Shown one piece after another: positions 60,657 to 64,000 of a DNA stretch of 64,000 bases. The first letter of the stretch is position 1, and each line of letters begins with the position of its first letter. The notes below the pieces were generated by a model that saw nothing but the letters and a program-made list of their open reading frames with translations, made no database searches and was not told the origin of the DNA. Position numbers and translations under genes: made by a program. The stretch is from Saccharospirillum sp040881935 (GTDB lineage Bacteria > Pseudomonadota > Gammaproteobacteria > Pseudomonadales > Natronospirillaceae), in NCBI RefSeq assembly GCF_040881935.1, contig NZ_JBBECH010000061.1, forward strand, positions 1-64,000, given 5' to 3'.

Positions 60657-63062
60657 ATCAGCCGACGGAAACCCGCTGACCCGAATCTTGAACGGGAAGC
60701 TGAGAAATACGAAAACCCCATTCCCAGTCGGGAATTTATTCTGGAGCACCTGGAAAACCGCCAGGGCCCGGCAACACACCCCGAACTGTGCGAAGAGCTG
60801 GATCTCGCCGACGATGAACGCGATATTGAAGCACTGCGCCGTCGTCTGATTGCTATGGTTCGCGATGGCCAGTTGCTGTGCTCGCGCAAAGGCGCCTTTG
60901 GCCTGATCGACAAGATGGATCTGGTAAAAGGCCGCGTGCAAGGCCACCCCGATGGCTTTGGCTTTCTGATCCACGATCAGGGTGGCAAAGACTACGTATT
61001 GAACCATCGCCAGATGCGTTGTTGCTTCGATGGCGATGTGGTTCTGGTCCGCAAGGGCGGGACCGACCATCGCGGTCGCGTTGAAGCCATAATCACCGAA
61101 GTGCTCGAATACAATACCCAGGAAGTGGTGGGGCGCTATCTAAACGACGGTGGTATTGGTCGGGTGGAGCCGGAAAATCGCCGAATCAGCATCGACGTGC
61201 TGATCCCACCGGGTAACGAGGGCGGTGCCCAGCCGGGTGAGATTGTCGTCGTCGAGGTGCTCGAGCAGCCGCAATTCCGGCGTCAGCCGGTAGGCCGGGT
61301 TACCCAGATACTGGGCGAACATATGGCCCCGGGCATGGAAATCGACATCGCCCTGCGCACCTATGACATTCCGCATGAATGGCCTCCTGAGGTTGAACAA
61401 CAGATCGACGGTATGAGCGATCAGGTGGCCGAGGAAGACAAAGCCAATCGTATTGATTTGCGCGACAAGGCGTTTGTCACCATCGATGATGAGACTGCCC
61501 GTGATTTCGACGATGCCGTGCTGGCCGAATCGGTGCGCGGTGGCGGCTGGCGGCTCTATGTCGCCATTGCCGATGTCTCCAACTACGTGGCCGTCAACTC
61601 ACCACTGGACAACGAAGCCCGAAAACGCTCGACCTCGGTGTATTTTCCCGAACGAGTAATACCGATGTTGCCGGAGATACTGTCGAACGGTCTGTGTTCT
61701 CTAAACCCCAATGTTGATCGCCTGACGCTGGTCTGTGAAATTAATGTTTCCGCTACCGGTAACATCGACAGCTACCGTTTTATGGAGGGTTTGATCAATT
61801 CTCATGCCCGCCTGACCTATAACAAAGTAGCGCCACTGCTAGAGCCAGAAACCGCTGCCGTAGCGCGTGAAGTTATGCAGCAGGAGTATGGTGAGGCGGT
61901 ACTGAAAAACCTCTCCACCCTGCGTGAACTGTACAAAATTTTCCGTTTTCAGCGACGCAAGCGCGGTGCCATCGACTTTGAAACCGTCGAAACCAAAATT
62001 GTGTTCGATGCCGATCGCAAGATCGAACGCATTGTGCCGAGTGAACGCAACGATGCACATCGACTGATCGAAGAATGCATGCTGATCGCCAACGTTTGTA
62101 CGGCGAGCTTTATGCAGGAACTCGAGATTCCGGCGTTGTACCGGGTGCACGATACGCCATCACCCGAGCGTCTGGAAAATTTGCGCAAATACCTGGGTCA
62201 GCTGGGTCTGGATCTGAAAGGCGGATTGAAGCCGCATGCGAAAGATTACCAGACGCTGTTAAACCAACTGAAAGGTCGGGAAGACTTCCAGCTGATTCAA
62301 ACCATGCTGCTGCGGTCGATGAATCAGGCGGTGTATCAGCCGGACAACCTGGGCCATTTTGGTCTGGCGTTTGATGCCTATACCCACTTTACCTCACCGA
62401 TTCGGCGCTATCCGGATTTACTGACACACCGGGCAATCCGCAGTGTTATCCGTTCCAGTAAGCGTACGTCACTGGTGCGACGGGTGCGCAGTGCGCCCAA
62501 AATGAATCAGAAAGACATCTACCCCTACGACCTGCAGGCGATGGTGGAGTTGGGTGAGCATTGTTCCCTGACTGAGCGTCGTGCCGACGAAGCCACCTGG
62601 GATGTAGTCGCCTGGCTTAAATGCGAATACATGAAAGATCATGTTGGCGATGAGTTTATGGGCACGGTGTCGTCTGTAACCAACTTTGGTTTGTTCGTGC
62701 AGCTCGATGAGGTCTATGTCGACGGTCTGGTGCACATCAGTTCACTGGCCAGCGACTATTACCAGTTCAACGAAGTGGCGCATTGCCTGGTTGGCGAGCG
62801 TACCCGGGTCAGCTACGGCCTGGGCGACCGGTTGCAGGTTAAGGTGATGCGGGTTGATCTGGATGACCGAAAAATCGACTTTGAACTGTCCGGTGACTGG
62901 GTGCAAAAACCGGCTCGTCCGGGCTCTGTGAAAGGCTCCAAGGCTAAGGCACGACCAGATCAGAAAACCGGTGCCGGTGATGAACCAAACAAAGGTAAGA
63001 AGTCGGCCAAGTCGGGTGGTAAGCGTAAGTCTCGCCCGCGTCGCCGCAAAAGCAGCGAGTAA
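60657..63062 (+). CDS. rnr: Exoribonuclease R
   Basis: 801 residues if read from ATC 60657; E. coli RNase R has 813. Domains: HTH_12 (about 10-80: LEREAEKYENPIPSREFILE, then EALRRRLIAM), two cold-shock domains, RNB catalytic domain with DDETARDFDDAV, YVAIADVSNYV and PSPERLENLRKYLGQLG, S1 domain, and a Lys/Arg-rich tail. The first in-frame ATG (60855) would delete the HTH; homology clearly extends upstream to about 60680, but no ATG, GTG or TTG occurs there in frame. ATC 60657 has AAGGA nine bases upstream. See the 8-codon ORF entry. Confidence 0.9.
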   Translation: MSRRKPADPNLEREAEKYENPIPSREFILEHLENRQGPATHPELCEELDLADDERDIEALRRRLIAMVRDGQLLCSRKGAFGLIDKMDLVKGRVQGHPDGFGFLIHDQGGKDYVLNHRQMRCCFDGDVVLVRKGGTDHRGRVEAIITEVLEYNTQEVVGRYLNDGGIGRVEPENRRISIDVLIPPGNEGGAQPGEIVVVEVLEQPQFRRQPVGRVTQILGEHMAPGMEIDIALRTYDIPHEWPPEVEQQIDGMSDQVAEEDKANRIDLRDKAFVTIDDETARDFDDAVLAESVRGGGWRLYVAIADVSNYVAVNSPLDNEARKRSTSVYFPERVIPMLPEILSNGLCSLNPNVDRLTLVCEINVSATGNIDSYRFMEGLINSHARLTYNKVAPLLEPETAAVAREVMQQEYGEAVLKNLSTLRELYKIFRFQRRKRGAIDFETVETKIVFDADRKIERIVPSERNDAHRLIEECMLIANVCTASFMQELEIPALYRVHDTPSPERLENLRKYLGQLGLDLKGGLKPHAKDYQTLLNQLKGREDFQLIQTMLLRSMNQAVYQPDNLGHFGLAFDAYTHFTSPIRRYPDLLTHRAIRSVIRSSKRTSLVRRVRSAPKMNQKDIYPYDLQAMVELGEHCSLTERRADEATWDVVAWLKCEYMKDHVGDEFMGTVSSVTNFGLFVQLDEVYVDGLVHISSLASDYYQFNEVAHCLVGERTRVSYGLGDRLQVKVMRVDLDDRKIDFELSGDWVQKPARPGSVKGSKAKARPDQKTGAGDEPNKGKKSAKSGGKRKSRPRRRKSSE

Positions 63063-63083
63063 CGGCTTAGTTTGAACTGGATT

Positions 63084-63110
63084 AGCCTGACCTTTGGTCG
63101 GGCTTTCTTG
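63084..63110 (+). terminator. Intrinsic terminator after rnr
   Basis: AGCCTGACC (63084-63092) pairs with GGTCGGGCT (63096-63104) with one G-U, followed by TTCTTG. A three-base loop. Confidence 0.65.
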
Positions 63111-63164
63111 TTTCTGGTTATTCGTCGGATCGGTGCTTCTTTTAAGTTTACTGGAATGTGAATC

Positions 63165-63929
63165 ATGAGTGACGCAACGTCCTGGGTATATGGCATTCAT
63201 GCCTGCCAGAGTGCCTTGGAGCAGCATCCGGATCGGGTGCGCGAAATACTGTTTTTAAAGGGACGTCAGGATCAGCGCATTCAGCGCCTGCTTGATCTGG
63301 CTAAAACCCAGGGCGCGCGGTTTCGCTGGCTGGCGCGGGATGAGTTCGATCGTCTGCTGAACCGCAATGAGCTGCAGGATGCTCGTCATCAGGGCGTGTT
63401 GGTGCAAACGCTGGCCGCACCTGTGTTGGATGAGGGTGATCTCGAAGCTCTGGTGGCCGGTCTGGATCACCCGGCCTTGTTGCTGGTGCTCGATGGCGTA
63501 ACCGACCCGCACAACATCGGTGCCTGTTTACGCAGCTGCGATGCCGCCGGGGCCGATGCCATCATCGTGCCGAAAGACAAGTCCGCCAGCCTGACGCCAA
63601 CGGCAGTCAAGATCGCCAGTGGTGCGGCGGATACCGTGCCTTTTGTGGTAGTGACCAACCTGGCGCGGACACTGGATGCACTGAAACAACAGGGCGTCTG
63701 GATCTATGGCACGGCCGGTGAAGCCGAAGCATCGATTTATCAGACTGATTTAAGAGGCTCTGTAGCTCTGGTGATGGGCGCAGAAGGCGCCGGGTTACGG
63801 CGCCTGACGCGTGAGACCTGCGATGGTCTGTTCAAATTGCCCATGGCGGGGCAGGTGAGTAGCTTGAACGTCAGTGTTGCCGCTGGCGTGTGTCTGTTTG
63901 AAACCGTTCGCCAGAGATTGGTCCGGTAG
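63165..63929 (+). CDS. rlmB: 23S rRNA (guanosine-2251-2'-O)-methyltransferase RlmB
   Basis: 254 residues, SpoU/TrmH family. N-terminal L30e-like domain (VYGIHACQSALEQHPDRV), then motif 1 LDGVTDPHNIGACLRSCDAA, motif 2 VMGAEGAGLRRLTRETC and motif 3 MAGQVSSLNVSVAAGV, which form the trefoil knot that binds SAM. The rnr-rlmB order is the same as in E. coli. Confidence 0.97.
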   Translation: MSDATSWVYGIHACQSALEQHPDRVREILFLKGRQDQRIQRLLDLAKTQGARFRWLARDEFDRLLNRNELQDARHQGVLVQTLAAPVLDEGDLEALVAGLDHPALLLVLDGVTDPHNIGACLRSCDAAGADAIIVPKDKSASLTPTAVKIASGAADTVPFVVVTNLARTLDALKQQGVWIYGTAGEAEASIYQTDLRGSVALVMGAEGAGLRRLTRETCDGLFKLPMAGQVSSLNVSVAAGVCLFETVRQRLVR

Positions 63930-63980
63930 CTCAGGTTTCGGAGTTCAGCTCACCTCAATGGTATTGGCCCGCACCGGATA

Positions 63981-64000
63981 CCGGGTATGCTTCTGTGGGG
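63981..64000 (-). repeat. Intergenic cloverleaf repeat, copy G (cut by the window end)
   Basis: The left arm CCGGGTATGCTTCTGTGGGG after GGCCCGCACCGGATA matches the entry into copies B and F in position and style. Only the arm is visible, so the fold cannot be checked. Confidence 0.65.

Overview
The window is chromosomal DNA of a gammaproteobacterium, most likely a marine or halophilic Oceanospirillales-type organism (inferred from gene order and protein character, not from a search). The strongest taxonomic signal is the conserved block at the right: queG, tsaE, amiB, mutL, miaA, hfq, hflX, hflK, hflC, hisZ, purA, rnr, rlmB (47.1-63.9 kb). rsgA and orn (21.4-23.0 kb) belong to the same ancestral neighbourhood but are separated from it by about 24 kb of accessory genes.

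Layout. 0-4.7 kb: end of a SCO1/SenC gene, a zinc/cation efflux protein with its ArsR-type zinc sensor, a gene-poor stretch with two tRNA-tail-like repeats, a small cytochrome c and a periplasmic PQQ-type sugar dehydrogenase. 4.8-13.8 kb: a LysR regulator divergent from a long catabolic operon (class III aminotransferase, two-subunit 3-oxoacid CoA-transferase, a broken M20 deacetylase, a complete amino-acid-type ABC transporter, a zinc acetylpolyamine-type deacetylase and a RidA protein). 13.9-16.4 kb: a sulfur module (exported rhodanese, YeeE/YedE transporter, tiny cysteine-rich membrane protein). 16.5-21.3 kb: SMR efflux pump, racemase pseudogene, two c-di-GMP enzymes, one of them paired with an RsbQ-like hydrolase, and a conserved protein of unknown function.

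23.0-47.1 kb, the accessory insert: stress-type SDR, a small membrane protein and an ion channel with an in-frame amber codon, Crp-like regulator, Rho_N-domain protein, YeeN, Cfa, NUDIX, HelD-like helicase, a P-loop kinase with a sugar ABC importer that lacks its own ATPase, a response regulator/hybrid kinase/periplasmic binding protein sensor, a membrane thioredoxin, the pobR/pobA pair, and a voltage-gated-type channel coupled to an Omp85-like barrel. 47.1-64 kb: housekeeping functions in tRNA modification, cell-wall hydrolysis, mismatch repair, Hfq/Hfl regulation, histidine and purine synthesis, RNA decay and rRNA methylation.

Three patterns cut across the window. First, a family of intergenic inverted repeats (about 70-115 bp) occurs at six or seven places; each copy has self-complementary arms that differ between copies, and internal hairpins with compensating changes. 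Second, several genes are decaying (M20 deacetylase, aspartate racemase, ion channel, a possible frame at 420-663). Third, rnr has no ordinary start codon in its own frame: an 8-codon ORF with a strong Shine-Dalgarno lies where the start should be. The best candidate for an undescribed system is the 5.9-13.8 kb operon, which by content would import an acetylated amino compound, deacetylate it, transaminate it and activate the product as a CoA ester.
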